64,000 nucleotides of DNA from Streptomyces formicae (GCF_002556545.1 NZ_CP022685.1:682001-746000), one strand, 5' to 3'; positions 1 to 10,165 are shown, counted from the first letter of the stretch. A program made the numbers and translations. Notes: generated by a model from the letters alone, not told the origin.

Positions 1-104
1 ATCGCTGGGCGCAGGGGCAGCTTCGAACGTGACCGCGCAGGAAAAGAACTCGTCCGCCACGTCGGTGCGGCCGTAAGTGGGTGTTTCATCCTGATGTCTC
101 ATCC

Positions 105-515
105 CTAGCTGCGGCTTTGATGTGTTGGTGTCGGGTCACGCCAGGAGATGGTGTTCTCGCCGGTGAGGCGGCGGGCCATGAGGTCGGTCATGGCGAGGTG
201 GATCATGGCTTCGGAGTGGGCCGGGAGGGTCTCGTAGTCGCCGGCCAGGCGGCGGTGCAGCATCAGCCAGCCGTAGGTCCGCTCGACGGTCCAGCGCTTC
301 GGGATCGGGGTGAAGCCCCGGCTTCCGGGGGGGGCGCGTTGGACGATTTCGAGGTCGATGCCGAGGGTGGCGGCGTGGTCGATGCAGTGCTTGCGGTAGC
401 CGCCGTCGACCCACACCTTGCGCAGGCTGGGCTGGTCCGCGGCGGCCTGCTCCAGGAGGGGGCGGCCGCGGTGACCAGGACCGCCAGCAGCAGGCCGAGG
501 GTTGCGGGAGGTAGG
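105..515 (-). pseudogene. IS5-family transposase, C-terminal remnant
   Basis: The reverse strand encodes the C-terminal half of an IS5-type DDE transposase, with VDGGYRKH, the KRWTVERTYGWLMLHRRLAGDYET block around the catalytic Glu region, and a terminal RLTGENTISWRDP. It closely resembles the complete transposase at 24746-25615. The 5' part is missing, and the reading frame shifts near 470: the TLGLLLAVLVTAA segment lies in a different frame from the rest. It is a dead relic joined to another insertion-sequence relic at about 515-525. Confidence 0.8.
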
Positions 516-524
516 CCCACTGAC

Positions 525-1260
525 AGTGTTCACAGAGGTGATGAACCGCATCCGTGTGCCCCGGCTCGGCGGCGGTCAGCCGCGCACCACACTCCTCCAT
601 GTCCCGGCCGATCAGGCGTGCTGCTCGCGCGAGATTTCGCGACTCCCTGCAACGCAGCGAGGTGTCGTAGCCGTCGTCGTGTGCCCGCCCGGGATTAACC
701 GAGACAGCCTTTATTCCGGACACTGGCATCGGTGTAGCAACGCGGGTGGCAGTCCACCCGGCTTCGATCGCCAGAAATACAAGGCCAGACACAACGTCGA
801 GAACCGGATCGGCTTGCTGAACAGGCCCGCAGCATCGCGACACGCTACGACAAACTCGCCGTCCGCTACGAAGCGACCATCCAACTCACCTTGAGTTACA
901 AAAAGCGCTATGACCACACCTCAAAAACGCTAGCGGCGTTTGCGGCAGTCAGATTCTTCACATAGAACCCATATGCGGCCCCCCTCGCTATCTTGCTGTG
1001 CAACGAGTGCAGCGAAAGTCCGATTCCACACAATGTCCGCATCCCATTTCCTCAGGCACGCACACAGGGCCATCCAAGCATGAAGGTGCATTGCGACTGA
1101 ACTCCATTCCTCGAAATGGCAAAACATGCTGCGCTTTCTTAGGATTAGTACGCTAGAGGGCAATGCCGGCACTGGCCTGACGAAAGCGTTAAATTTGACG
1201 AATTTACTAAATTCACGCCACGGCCTTCCTGGGGCTCGTGCATGCGGCGGCGGGCGTTCA
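525..1260 (+). repeat. Diverged repeat A, containing an IS5-type orfB relic
   Basis: The segment carries a decayed IS5 (IS427-like) orfB: fragments equivalent to VFTEV, PPGFDRQKYKARHNVENRIG and ATRYDKLAVRYEATIQLTL occur in shifting frames on the plus strand. The same ordered blocks recur at about 22780-23290, with many substitutions and a deletion, including non-coding blocks such as the one around 1190-1250. The two stretches are therefore diverged copies of one ancestral segment. No intact gene is present. Confidence 0.6.
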
Positions 1261-1283
1261 TCATCCAGGCCAGCGACCTCTGG

Positions 1284-1411
1284 GCTTCCTCTCCGCGTTC
1301 GCCGCGCTCTCCGCCCCGCCTCCCGCACCTACTACGACAAGAAGATCAAGGAAAGCAAGCACCACACCCAGGCCTTAATCCGTAGGTACGACAGTCCAGG
1401 ACGAGATCAGA
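1284..1411 (+). repeat. IS110-type transposase 3' fragment, repeated at 14816-14950
   Basis: This stretch is nearly identical to 14816-14950. It encodes an IS110 tail equivalent to RTYYDKKIKESKHHTQALI, followed in both copies by the same non-transposase extension ending near GATCAGAGTTCG. The shared extension shows that a fragment with a pre-existing junction was copied, and that IS110 did not simply insert twice. Confidence 0.7.
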
Positions 1412-1671
1412 GTTCGATCTATTCCAGTGACCGGATGGCAGAAATATCGAACTGCAGCCGAGCCTTCTCGCTCACTACGGTGCCGCCAGCCTTGAGGCGC
1501 TGGTTTGCAGACGAGTCCCCGGTGTGTGCGGTCGATGTTAGTGGCGCTGTCGAAACCGCAACGGGGTGACAAACCCACTCGGCACTTGGAGTGAACGGAG
1601 GGACATCCTCCCCCTCCCGGAGATGCCGTTGCCGCCCACTGATTCGCGGGGCGGCAACGGCATGCGCGCGA
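1412..1671. other. No gene recognised
   Basis: This stretch between an IS110 scrap and the stop codon of the M4 peptidase holds short open frames on both strands. None has a recognisable motif or a convincing ribosome binding site. Immediately after the peptidase stop, an inverted repeat near 1622-1665 (GATGCCGTTGCCGCC facing GGCGGCAACGGCATG) could act as its transcription terminator. Confidence 0.5.
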
Positions 1672-3441
1672 TCAGCTGCGGGAGGGGGCGTTCGCCGCAG
1701 TCACGTTGACGGCGGCCCACGCCTTGTCCACTGTCTTGTACTCGGTGCTGCTTGCGCCGCCGTAGAGGTCAGCGGCCGCCCTCAGCGTGGCGGTGCGGGC
1801 ATCATGAAAGTCAGTGGTGGAGACCATGTACCGGGTGAGTGCCCTGTAGAAGATCTGCGTCGCCTTGTCCCGACCGATACCGGTCACCGAAGAGCCGTCG
1901 CAGGTCGGCGAGTTGTAGGCCACTCCGTTGATGGTCTTCCTGCCGCTGCCCTCGGCCAGCAGGTAGTAGGCGTGCGAGGAGACGCCGGAACCTTTGTGGG
2001 CCTCGGCGCGGTTCAACCCCGGCGACCAGTTCTCCACCACTCCCTCGAGCTTGTCCAGGGAGGGGTGGTCCAGGCGGCGGAGGAACCCCTGCCGCAAGCC
2101 GAGCTTCTCGCCAATCAGGTAGTTGGGCGGGTTGTTCGGGTTGTTGGTAGCGAACTCGACATTGCTGCCGAAGATATCCGCGAGCGACTCGTTAAGCGAG
2201 GCGGACTCGCCGTGCAGATTGCCGTGCGCGTCGGCGTAGGTCCCCTGGAGGTTCGCCGTCGCGGCCACTACACCGTGGGTGAGCTCGTGACCGGTGATGT
2301 CGAGGGCGACTACGGGCTGACGCAAGGTCTTCCCGTCGCCGTCGCCGTACTCCATGCAACCGCAGTCCGGGGCCCAAAAGGCGTTGCCGACCCTACTGCC
2401 GAAGTGGACCAGAGCGTGTACGCCCGCTCCATCGTTCTTGATGCCGTTGCGGCCGAAGGTCTTCTTGTAGAAGTCCAAGGTTCTGGTGATCCCGTACTGC
2501 ACGTCGACGGCGGCGGTGGAACGGTCATTCGCTTCACCATTGCCCCAGTGGTTAGTAGTGCTGGTGAACGCCCTGCCACGCCGATACCGCGTCAGTTTCC
2601 TGTTGCCCGCGTCCCGGCTGTCGGTCTGGCCACGGCTCGGGTCCTCGAGCGTAAATGAGCTCTTCGCGGTTTGCGTGGTGATCAGCGGAACACTGCCGAC
2701 GAACAGGGACTTGCCAGTGCCCTTGGCCTGCGCGGGGAAGCCGGGCACCTTGGAAGAGCGGGGCGTGGCGGCAGCGAGGGAAGGAGTGAGTTTCTGGCCA
2801 CTCTTGCGGAGCTTCTCCCGGACGCGAGGTGACAGGAAGGAGTCGGCGGTCGGGGTGTTGCTGAGGATCGAACCGCTGGCCGCGTCGAGGACCACGGTGC
2901 GGGTGCCAGACTCTGTGGTGGAGCTGTCCGTCACATGGATCTGGTAGGCGAGGGCCAAGTGTCTGGCGCGGGCGTCCACCACCAGCTGGGCTGCACCCGC
3001 AGTGCCCTTGGCGGTGGCGGCGGCTTTGGCCTGCGCCTGTGTGGTCGTCAACTTGGCTCTAGTGGTGGCGACCTGAACCGGCTGGTGCACTGCACGGGTC
3101 ACGCCGGTGTAGGCGAATCTCTTGCTGAGGTGAATAACCAGATCGCCGCCGAGGACCGGCAACCCTTGGTGCGAGCGCATGAAGCGGACGTGCTGTTTGC
3201 CGTCCGGGTCGATCAGGACGTCGGTGGCCTGAAGTGTGTCGCCCTTACCGACGCCGGTGGCGGCGGCGTGGGCGTCGGCGGCGGTGCGGGCTGCGTTGAT
3301 CACCGGCTGGAAACCGGCGCTTGCGGCAGGAGCAGTGGCTTCCGAGGCGGCGAGGGCCGGGCCTCCACCGCCCACGGCGACAGCGAAGGGCGTAGTGACG
3401 GCCAGGACTATCGCCAGGCTTCGTATATGGGATGTAAGCAT
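1672..3441 (-). CDS. Secreted M4 (thermolysin-like) metallopeptidase
   Basis: A 589-residue preproenzyme of the thermolysin family, a zinc endopeptidase acting outside the cell. An N-terminal signal peptide (hydrophobic core about residues 8-31, ending ALAAS) is followed by an FTP/PepSY-type propeptide to roughly residue 200. The catalytic domain has the zinc motif GHELTHGV near residue 385, with two His ligands and the general-base Glu. The third ligand Glu lies in NESLADIFG, a variant of the family motif GAINEALSDIFG. The C-terminal domain contains SGVSSHAYYLLAEG, matching the N-x-x-x-H substrate region of the family. The ATG at 3441 is preceded only by a weak AAGG. No chaperone or regulator is adjacent and the flanks are insertion-sequence relics, so it looks like an isolated accessory exoenzyme. 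It appears intact. Confidence 0.93.
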   Translation of the reverse strand: MLTSHIRSLAIVLAVTTPFAVAVGGGGPALAASEATAPAASAGFQPVINAARTAADAHAAATGVGKGDTLQATDVLIDPDGKQHVRFMRSHQGLPVLGGDLVIHLSKRFAYTGVTRAVHQPVQVATTRAKLTTTQAQAKAAATAKGTAGAAQLVVDARARHLALAYQIHVTDSSTTESGTRTVVLDAASGSILSNTPTADSFLSPRVREKLRKSGQKLTPSLAAATPRSSKVPGFPAQAKGTGKSLFVGSVPLITTQTAKSSFTLEDPSRGQTDSRDAGNRKLTRYRRGRAFTSTTNHWGNGEANDRSTAAVDVQYGITRTLDFYKKTFGRNGIKNDGAGVHALVHFGSRVGNAFWAPDCGCMEYGDGDGKTLRQPVVALDITGHELTHGVVAATANLQGTYADAHGNLHGESASLNESLADIFGSNVEFATNNPNNPPNYLIGEKLGLRQGFLRRLDHPSLDKLEGVVENWSPGLNRAEAHKGSGVSSHAYYLLAEGSGRKTINGVAYNSPTCDGSSVTGIGRDKATQIFYRALTRYMVSTTDFHDARTATLRAAADLYGGASSTEYKTVDKAWAAVNVTAANAPSRS

Positions 3442-3573
3442 GGTCTATGAGCCTTACGGTCTGTTTGATATAGGGACAGGTTGGAAAATCGCCTCGTAGT
3501 GGGCTGTTACTGAGTTTGTAGGCGTGATGTCGGAGGGGCTGACAGGTGGTGTCAGCCGCGGTAGGCCGGAATC

Positions 3574-4480
3574 ATGAGGTATCCGCAGAGGGGTGGTCTG
3601 ACGGCCGAGCGGCGGCCCTTTCGTGAGGGTGTCCGCCTGCAGGCGGCCGAGATATTCTCCGCGGGTGACGACAGTGCGGTGGTGGCGAAACAGCTGCGGG
3701 TCAGTGTGCGTTCGGTGCAACGCTGGCGCCGCGCCTGGCAGGACGGCGGGGATGACGTCTTGCGGTCGAAGGGCTCGGCGGCCCGGCGCAAGCTGACGGC
3801 TGGAGCCATCAGGTCCCGGCGGAGCGAACCCTGGAGCGGGACGAGGAGACTGTGGCCGGCTGGGTGAAGGACACGTGGCCGCAGGTGGAAGCACCGCAGC
3901 GGCGCTCGGCGCCTTCATGGTCTTTGAAGACGAGGCCGGGTTCTCGATGACGCCGCCCACCTCGCGCACCTGGTCCAGGCGGGGGCACACGCCCGTAGTC
4001 CGGGTGCGTGGCGATTCCCAGCGCCGCTTATCCGTTGCCGCCCTGTCCTGCTACAAACCCGGCGAACGGACACGCCTGGTCTTCCGGCCCAAACAGAATG
4101 TCGATGACAAGCGCGGTGGCCGGCGCAGCTTCACCTTTGCCGGCTACCGCGACCTGCTGGCCGCCGCCCACCAGCAGCTCGGCGCCCCGCTGGTACTGTT
4201 CTGGGACAATTTGAATGTGCATCTAAACGCCCGTTTGCGGGCCTTCATCGATACCCGCGACTGGATCATCTCTTTCCAACTCCCTTCATATGCCCCCGAC
4301 TTGAATCCCGTGGAAGGTGTCTGGTCACTGGTCCGGCGCTCGGCGCAGTGCAACACCGCGTTCACCGACCCCGACCATCTGATCCGGACCCTCCGCCGCA
4401 GCCTCCGCGAGATTCAGTACCGCCCCGAACTCATCGACGCATGCCTCACCATCACGACATCACGCCCACAACCTCAGTAG
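3574..4480 (+). pseudogene. IS630-family transposase with internal deletion
   Basis: The N-terminal helix-turn-helix part (RLQAAEIFSAG, then VAKQLRVSVRSVQRWRRAW) reads in one frame to about 3800. The C-terminal DDE domain reads in another frame from 3875: FEDEAGF, then DNLNVH, then PDLNPVEGVWSLVRR supply Asp, Asp and Glu. The linker and winged-helix part that normally separates them is missing, and only ERDEETVAGWVKDTWPQVE remains between. The internal deletion plus frame change means no complete transposase can be made from it. The last 130 bases recur at 26818-26950. Confidence 0.8.
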
Positions 4481-4665
4481 TTCGCATGCGGACCTCCTCC
4501 GTGGCGGGGTATGGAGGTACGGCCCATCACCGTGTGGACAGCGGGGCATCGCCCCGCGTCCGGCGGCGTGTCAGCAGTTGGAAGGAACAGCTGACGGCGC
4601 ATTTCCCCTGACCCCGGCAGCGTGCTTGCGCACCCGGCAGATTGTGAAGTCGACCGAGACTCCCA

Positions 4666-5550
4666 TTAGCGCACCCGCCCGTACAGGTTCGGGGCGTACC
4701 AGCAGAAGGACGAAACTCGCACGTTCTTGCCGGGCCGCGGCGCCTCCAGGTACTGCCCGCCCCCGAGGTAGATCGCTACGTGGTGGACGCCGGACGAGCT
4801 GCTGTCGCTGCTCCAGAACACGAGGTCGCCACGGCGCAGCTGCCCCCGCGAGATCGGCTGCGTGGCGCGGTACTGGGCATCGGCGACGCGGGGCAGGGCG
4901 ATGCCCGCCTGCCGGTACGCCGCCATCACCAGGCCCGAGCAGTCCCACCCGTGCGGACCGTTGCCACCCCATACGTAGGGGTCGCCGAGGTGACGCATGG
5001 CGTACGAGATCGCGGCCTCGGTGCCATGGCGGCGGGGTGCCAGGACTGGTGGAGGGGCGGGTCTAGGTGCCGGGTGCGGTGGTGGTGCCCGTACGGCCCA
5101 CGTACCGCTCGTACTTGTAGTGGTGCCTGATCCAGTACCAGTGGCCGCCCTTCCAGTACCAGTAGACGCGGTCGGTGGCGTCCCCCATGCCTGGCGGCCG
5201 CAGAAGACGGGCTCTCGGGCGGACGCGGACCCGCGCTTAGCGGTGCCGACGGACGCGCCCTTCCCGGCGCGCGCTACGTACTTGTCGTAGTGCGACGTCC
5301 AGCGCCACCAGCCGGTCGCGTCCTTGTACCAGTACTTGGCGCCGTCCCAGCCCGCGTGGCTCGGGGCGGTTTCCGCCGACGCCGTCCCAAAGGCGGCGCC
5401 AACCAGGACCGCCGCGCCGACGGCGGCGGCCACGGCACCGCGCACGGTGCCCCAGCGCTGCTGCCCGGCACGGTCCGGGCCGGCCGCGGCCGAGCAGTGC
5501 CCGCAGGGGCAGTCGGCGGGGGCGGCTTCGATGAATCGGGGAGTCTGCAC
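4666..5550 (-). CDS. NlpC/P60 (C40) cysteine peptidase with internal double frameshift
   Basis: A 294-residue protein. The N-terminus has a hydrophobic segment (about residues 33-58, ending TASA), so it is probably secreted. A Tyr/Trp-rich repeat (YWYKDATGWWRWTSHYDKYV) follows. The C-terminal NlpC/P60 domain, predicted to cut peptidoglycan stem peptides, has catalytic Cys in GWDCSGLV and His in VHHVAIYLG. Between them, at about 5085-5190, the current frame gives low-complexity Thr/Gly sequence, while the frame shifted by two encodes a second Tyr/Trp repeat (VYWYWKGGHWYWIRHHYKYE). Two compensating frameshifts therefore seem to have scrambled the second repeat while leaving the enzyme domain readable. 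The GTG at 5550 follows a GAGAGGG. It lies 45 bases after an SPFH gene in the same direction. Confidence 0.75.
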   Translation of the reverse strand: MQTPRFIEAAPADCPCGHCSAAAGPDRAGQQRWGTVRGAVAAAVGAAVLVGAAFGTASAETAPSHAGWDGAKYWYKDATGWWRWTSHYDKYVARAGKGASVGTAKRGSASAREPVFCGRQAWGTPPTASTGTGRAATGTGSGTTTSTSGTWAVRAPPPHPAPRPAPPPVLAPRRHGTEAAISYAMRHLGDPYVWGGNGPHGWDCSGLVMAAYRQAGIALPRVADAQYRATQPISRGQLRRGDLVFWSSDSSSSGVHHVAIYLGGGQYLEAPRPGKNVRVSSFCWYAPNLYGRVR

Positions 5551-5594
5551 GTGAAAACCCTCTCGTTCCGTTCGGTTCCTGCCGTTCGTGCCGG

Positions 5595-6950
5595 TCAGTG
5601 GGTGTCGACGGCGCTCCCCCGCGCCGTGTAGAAGGCCACGGTCAAGTCCTTGACCAGGGCCTTCCGTTCGTAGTCGTCGAGTGCGACGAGCCCCCGTTCA
5701 GTGAGCCTGTGGACGGTGTCGTCCACGGCGTCCAGGACCGACGTCAGCACGCTGTCCCGGTGCTTGGCGTCGATCGCGGCGATCTGGCGGCGCTGCATGG
5801 CCGCGGCCACTTCCGGGGCGTACCCCACGCGCGTGGGCCGGACGGAGAACACCTCGACGCCGACGGCTCTGCACTCCGCGGCCAGCGCCCTGGTGAGCGC
5901 GTCACCGACGGCTCCGGCGTCCCGCAGGGTCGGTACGTCGCCGTCGCTGTCGGCCGGGTCGTGGAACGAGTCTGCGGGCAGCCGTGACGCCACGCGCGCG
6001 GTCACCGCCTCGACCTGTTCCGCCAGGTAAGCGGTGTGGTCGTCGACCATGAGGAGCGCCCGCGCCGTGTCCTTGACCTGCCACACCACCAAGACGACGA
6101 CCCGCAGCTCCACGCCCTGCGCGTCGACGGCGGGCATCGGATCGCTCCGCCAGTGCCGAAGCCGTACGTCGACGCGTCTGCGCAGCATCAGGGGGCTGAT
6201 CCAGACGAGTCCGGTCCGCCGCACGCTGCCCCGGTACCGTCCGAAGAGCGACAAGACCCACGCACTGCCGACCCTCCCCCGGGTGAGCCCGCCGAGCGCG
6301 AAGAGCGCGACGGTCCAGCAGCCGCAAACGGCCGCCGACCGCGCCACGTCGAACCCGTGCCGCAGCCGCGGGGGTTCGGGCACATGCAGCAACTCCGTGA
6401 CTCGCCCCGGCACGAACCCGCTGTCCCAGGCCAGCCACCCCGCCCCCGCGAGCGCGAGCAGGGCCACGGACACGGCCCACCAACCGGACCAGGCGGGCCC
6501 TGGCAGCTCAGCAAGCTCGCGGTCCCCTCGTGAGAGAAAGACCCCACGGACAGGGACACTGTGCGTCTGTCGACCCGTAGCTGACTGCGCTACTGCGGAA
6601 GCCACTCCGGTCATCGTCTCGGATGGTGCTCCACTCTTAGCCGATCCTGCCGCAGCCTTGGCTCCCTCACGGATCGGGGTGCGCCCCGGTTTGTTGCCCG
6701 TCCCCGAAACGTCAAGTGGTTTAGCAAGTTCGGTGTTGTCGGCATGGGAGAGCAGATCCATGGGAGTGTAATCGTAAGAATTCCTGATGACGATTTCGCC
6801 GGGCAGGGAGGAAGGCGGCCAGCGGCTTGGGTGGAGGCCTGCCCCGGTAAGGTACTCGGGGATGACCGGGGCTCGCGAGGTAGCAGGCTCTCTTTTCACT
6901 GCGGATTCCTTCGGCCATTCGACATAGTTAAAGGATGAGACATCTCGCAT
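5595..6950 (-). CDS. SPFH/band 7 domain membrane protein
   Basis: A 451-residue protein. The first 150 residues are hydrophilic, disordered-looking sequence. A pair of hydrophobic segments follows (WWAVSVALLALAGAGWLAWD and AAVCGCWTVALFALGGL). A band 7-type domain comes next: GLVWISPLMLRRRVDVRLRHW, then VDAQGVELRVVVLVVWQVKD, a run rich in Ala, Val and Glu, and VGYAPEVAAAMQRRQIAAIDAKHRD with the family's typical helix. SPFH proteins organise membrane microdomains, but the specific role here is unknown. It sits upstream of the C40 peptidase in the same direction, so the two may be cotranscribed. The ATG at 6950 is the longest option. An internal start closer to the first membrane segment is possible. 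Confidence 0.75.
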   Translation of the reverse strand: MRDVSSFNYVEWPKESAVKREPATSRAPVIPEYLTGAGLHPSRWPPSSLPGEIVIRNSYDYTPMDLLSHADNTELAKPLDVSGTGNKPGRTPIREGAKAAAGSAKSGAPSETMTGVASAVAQSATGRQTHSVPVRGVFLSRGDRELAELPGPAWSGWWAVSVALLALAGAGWLAWDSGFVPGRVTELLHVPEPPRLRHGFDVARSAAVCGCWTVALFALGGLTRGRVGSAWVLSLFGRYRGSVRRTGLVWISPLMLRRRVDVRLRHWRSDPMPAVDAQGVELRVVVLVVWQVKDTARALLMVDDHTAYLAEQVEAVTARVASRLPADSFHDPADSDGDVPTLRDAGAVGDALTRALAAECRAVGVEVFSVRPTRVGYAPEVAAAMQRRQIAAIDAKHRDSVLTSVLDAVDDTVHRLTERGLVALDDYERKALVKDLTVAFYTARGSAVDTH

Positions 6951-7084
6951 CGCCGGATAGGCGGCATTTAAGTACCAAGTAGGTGATCACGCCACTCAAG
7001 TTACCCGATCAGGAATAAACGTCATAGATCTAAATTTTATCTCACGTGGCATGATGTCTCCTGCGGCATGCCGCCAGTCGCGGG

Positions 7085-7500
7085 TGCCGATTCGTCGAAT
7101 CGTCTGGTTCCAGATAAATTCAAAGAAGGGCAAATTGCTGGCCGGGCCGAACCCGGACGATCACAGCAAGAGCAGCAAGCGAAACGTCCCATCCGACGCC
7201 CAGGGCTTCCCGCTCACCGTCGCCATTTCCGGCACGAACATGCACGACATCTTTTCCTTAAGTGACTCATCCGCAGCACACCCGCCGTCGTTTCACTATG
7301 GGCCGCGGCAAGGTCGCCCCGTCAGACTCCGCGCGGGCAAAGCGCACTTCTCCATTGAACGCCTCACCTGACTTCGTGGGCGCCGAATTGTTGCGCGCAT
7401 TGCGCAGGACCGGCATCGAGTCCGGAGAACGCCTCGGACGGCACTGCTGCACCTGCAGCCGAAAGTTCTGGAATGACTGCCCGATAGTTCCTCTTCTTAA
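7085..7500 (+). pseudogene. IS4/IS5-type transposase relic
   Basis: Fragments recognisable as a DDE transposase lie in changing frames: LLAGPNPDDHSKSS and DAQGFPLTVAISGTNMHD (normally GPNPVDRGKKGSK and DAQGIPLTVAVSGANMHD), then RRTGIESGERLGRH, which precedes the ER(T/S) catalytic block. The catalytic parts are missing. The rest of 6951-7777 holds no other recognisable gene. Confidence 0.5.
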
Positions 7501-7846
7501 TCATGACGCCTTTCAATGGACTTCCCATAGTCGGATTCGTGACCATGATGATTCACCGCTAAGCGGTGACACCTCTACGCTAAAGCTAGTCCACACTTCC
7601 CGAAAGAGGGCACTTTAATACCACTAAGGAACATTGACATAACGGGGCGATCCGAGCTTCCGCGGGAGACGGGCTATCCACTGAAGCAGAGGCTCACCAT
7701 CATCGGTGCGAAATGGAGTGCTCAGGGGCGAGGGGAACTTGACAGCGGTTCACTGAACTGGGCGTTTCCCGAACGGGCCTTGCCCCCTGATGTTGGACAC
7801 ACGAGACACTGGATCCTGAGGATCTGAGAACGGACATCTCGTGGTC

Positions 7847-8146
7847 ATGAAGAACTATCCGCCGGAGTTCAAGGCGGACACGGTCGCGCTCTACGAGTCG
7901 GGGCCGGAGACGACGATCGGGTCGGTCGCCGCTGATCTGGGCATCAACCCGGAGACCTTGCGGAACTGGGTGAGGGCTGCCGGAGCAAGCCGTCCGCGAG
8001 GACGCCGGACACCGGAGACGATCCAGCCGCCGGAACCGCTGGAGGCGGAGAACGCGGCCTTGCGGAAGAAGATCCGCGAGCTGGAGGAGGAACGGGAGAT
8101 CCTGCGGAAGGCGGCCAAATATTTCACCGGGGAGACGCGCTGGTGA
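7847..8146 (+). CDS. IS3-family OrfA (helix-turn-helix protein)
   Basis: A 99-residue OrfA starting MKNYPPEFKADTVALY. The N-terminal helix-turn-helix (IGSVAADLGINPETLRNWV) binds transposon ends, and the C-terminal leucine zipper (ENAALRKKIRELEEEREILRKA) mediates multimerisation. It ends in KYFTGETRW and overlaps the orfB start by four bases, the usual arrangement for programmed frameshifting to OrfAB. An alternative GTG lies at 7841. The partner orfB is broken, so this protein can no longer support transposition alone. Confidence 0.8.
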   Translation: MKNYPPEFKADTVALYESGPETTIGSVAADLGINPETLRNWVRAAGASRPRGRRTPETIQPPEPLEAENAALRKKIRELEEEREILRKAAKYFTGETRW

Positions 8147-9046
8147 ACCGCTTCCAGTGCGTCGCTGACCTGCAGCGCCGCTACGGCGTAAAGCGGCTCT
8201 GCCACGTCCTCGGCGTCAGCCGCTCGAGCTTCTACTACTGGTGCCGGGCAGCCGCCGACCGGGCCATCCGGCAGGCGGCCGACGCACGACTGGCTGCCCG
8301 GATACGAGCGGTGCACCAGGAATCGGACGGCACTCACGGAGTCCCGCGGATTACCGCCGAGCTCCGCGAGACCAGCGGTGAGGCGCTCAACCACAAGCGG
8401 GTCGCCCGGATCATGCGGGAGTCCGGGATCGAAGGAGTCCGGTTGCGCCGCTGATACCGCACCACCGTCCCCGCTCAGGCTGCAGCCAAGGCCCCGGACC
8501 TGATCCGCCGCGACTTCACCGGCCATCACGCCGAACACGAAGTACGTCGGTGACATCACCTATCTGCCCCTCGACGGTGGGAAGTTCTGCTACCTGGCCA
8601 CCGTCATCGGCCTCGCCTCACACCGCCTGGCCAGCTGGGCGTTCGCCGACCATATGCTCACGGACCTCGTGATTGACGTCCTGGCCGCGGCCGTCCGCAC
8701 CCGCGGCAGCCTCGCGGGATCGGTCATGCACACCGACCACGGAGCCCAGTACACCAGCAGGGCCTTCGCCGAAGCCTGCAGGTCAGCAGGGGTCCGACAG
8801 AGCATGAGCGCGGTCGGGTCCAGCGCGGACGACGCACTCGCCAAGTCATTCAGCGCGACCTTCAAACGCGAGAGCCTGCAAGCCCGAAAGAGCTGGCCAG
8901 GCGAGCGCGCGGCCAGACTCGACGCGTTCAGATGGCTCCACCGCTACAACACCCGGCGCCGACACTCCCACCTCGGACAACGATCACCCATCGCCTTCGA
9001 GAACACCTTCCACCTCACACCAACTACGCTCACATCAGCCGCATAA
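8143..9046 (+). pseudogene. IS3-family OrfB (DDE transposase), inactivated
   Basis: The N-terminal HTH_21 region (RRYGVKRLCHVLGVSRSSFYYW) is followed by an in-frame TGA after GVRLRR near 8452 and a frame change near 8530. The integrase core resumes with KYVGDITYLPL and VMHTDHGAQYTSRAF (first and second Asp). The third catalytic residue is lost: the usual NAAAESFNATFKRE reads DALAKSFSATFKRE, with Lys replacing Glu. Stop, frameshift and active-site loss all mark it as dead. Confidence 0.85.
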
Positions 9047-9073
9047 CCCGTGTTCAGGATTCGGGGACAAGGC

Positions 9074-9750
9074 CCGTGTTGAGGTGTTCCAGCACCTCGA
9101 TCAGAGAGATGGTGTTGTAGCTGCCGGGCTTGAGGTGGAAGCACAGCCGCTGGCCACGTGCGCGGTCGGTGGCGTGGTAGCCCAGCGCGGCGGCCATCGA
9201 GGCTCGTTTCCAGTTCAGCCGCTGCCGCAGGCCGCGCGGTGCGTAGGTACGGCGCACTTCGGGCAGCAGCGACACCCCCGATTCGTCGAAGAAGATGATC
9301 CAGGTACGTTCTTCACCGCCCCTTTTCGAAGCGTGGCCACCTTGGCGATCCACCGGGCGATCTCACTCTCATCCCGTTTGGCGGTGTGGCGGTGGGCCCG
9401 CTGTAGGGTCCAGCCCAGCCGTCCGGTCAGCAGGCGCCACACCGATGCCCGGGACAGCGTCACCCCGCTCACCCCCTCCATCACCACACCCGCTCGCTCC
9501 AGGGTCCACAGGTTGGCCTCGAACCCGTGCGCTTGGGCGCCCTGTTCCAGAGCGGCTCGCAGCGCCTCGACCTGGGAGTCATCGAGTTTGGGTGGCTGGA
9601 CGCCGCCGCAATGCCTGGGCCCCGTCCTGTTCCCGCATCCGTCTCCACCGGCGCACGCTCTCGGGAGGCATCTCCCGCCCGGGCAACCTCAGACGAAGGA
9701 CGTCTTTGCTCGAACAACTCGACCGCGCGCATACGCCGGGCCTCGGCCAA
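9074..9750 (-). pseudogene. IS630-family transposase remnant
   Basis: In at least three frames the reverse strand encodes an N-terminal region (MAEARRMRAVELFEQ), a middle region (GVTLSRASVWRLLTGRLGWTLQRA, then KRDESEIARW) and the first catalytic block (WIIFFDESGVSLLP). It then stops where the IS3 element begins. The second Asp and the Glu of the DDE triad are absent. Frameshifts lie near 9330 and 9490. Confidence 0.75.
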
Positions 9751-10165
9751 CTGCGGCCGTGTTAACGGCGGAACGGAGACATCAGCAGCAACGGCCTACG
9801 ACTCGCAAGACACATTCACATGCTGGCACCGCCATAGCTCCCGCACCCACAGAACTAACGAAAAACTCAGTAGGGTCATAGTTTCGGCTTCTGCTGTGTG
9901 TCGCGCGCGGTGCGGAAGCGAGGGGCCTAGGGTCGGGGCATGGACGATCCTTCTCCTTTCAGCGTAGTGGGCTTGTTGGGCCTGTACCCGGGGGCCGTAC
10001 TGCGCGTACCCGTTGAGGGGGACGCGTCGCCGGGGAACGCGGCCGGCTTTGTGGCGTGGAGTTCTGAGTGCTCGGGCGGCCGGGTTACGGAACTCACGAT
10101 GGGCCCGAGATGGCTGGGAACTGCTCCGCAAGGCGAACGCGGTGAGACTGCCGTGACGGTGCGGG
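9751..10165. other. No gene recognised
   Basis: The intergenic stretch between the IS630 relic and the 3' end of the regulator holds only short open frames without motifs. The longest plus-strand one (9940-10188) would run into the regulator's 3' end on the opposite strand, and I do not consider it a supported gene. Confidence 0.4.

Larger units (their letters stand above)
7778..9073 (+). mobile_element. IS3-family insertion sequence (degenerate)
   Basis: About 1.3 kb bounded by imperfect terminal inverted repeats: the left end at 7778-7798 (CCTTGCCCCCTGATGTTGGAC) pairs with the right end at 9053-9073. It contains overlapping orfA and orfB in the usual IS3 arrangement. It was inserted into, or abuts, an IS630-type gene on the opposite strand whose C-terminal part is lost at the junction. 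Confidence 0.75.

Noticed and set aside
1591..2658. Plus-strand frame opposite the M4 peptidase
   Set aside because: It has no domain, and it is the antisense shadow of the catalytic region containing HELTH.
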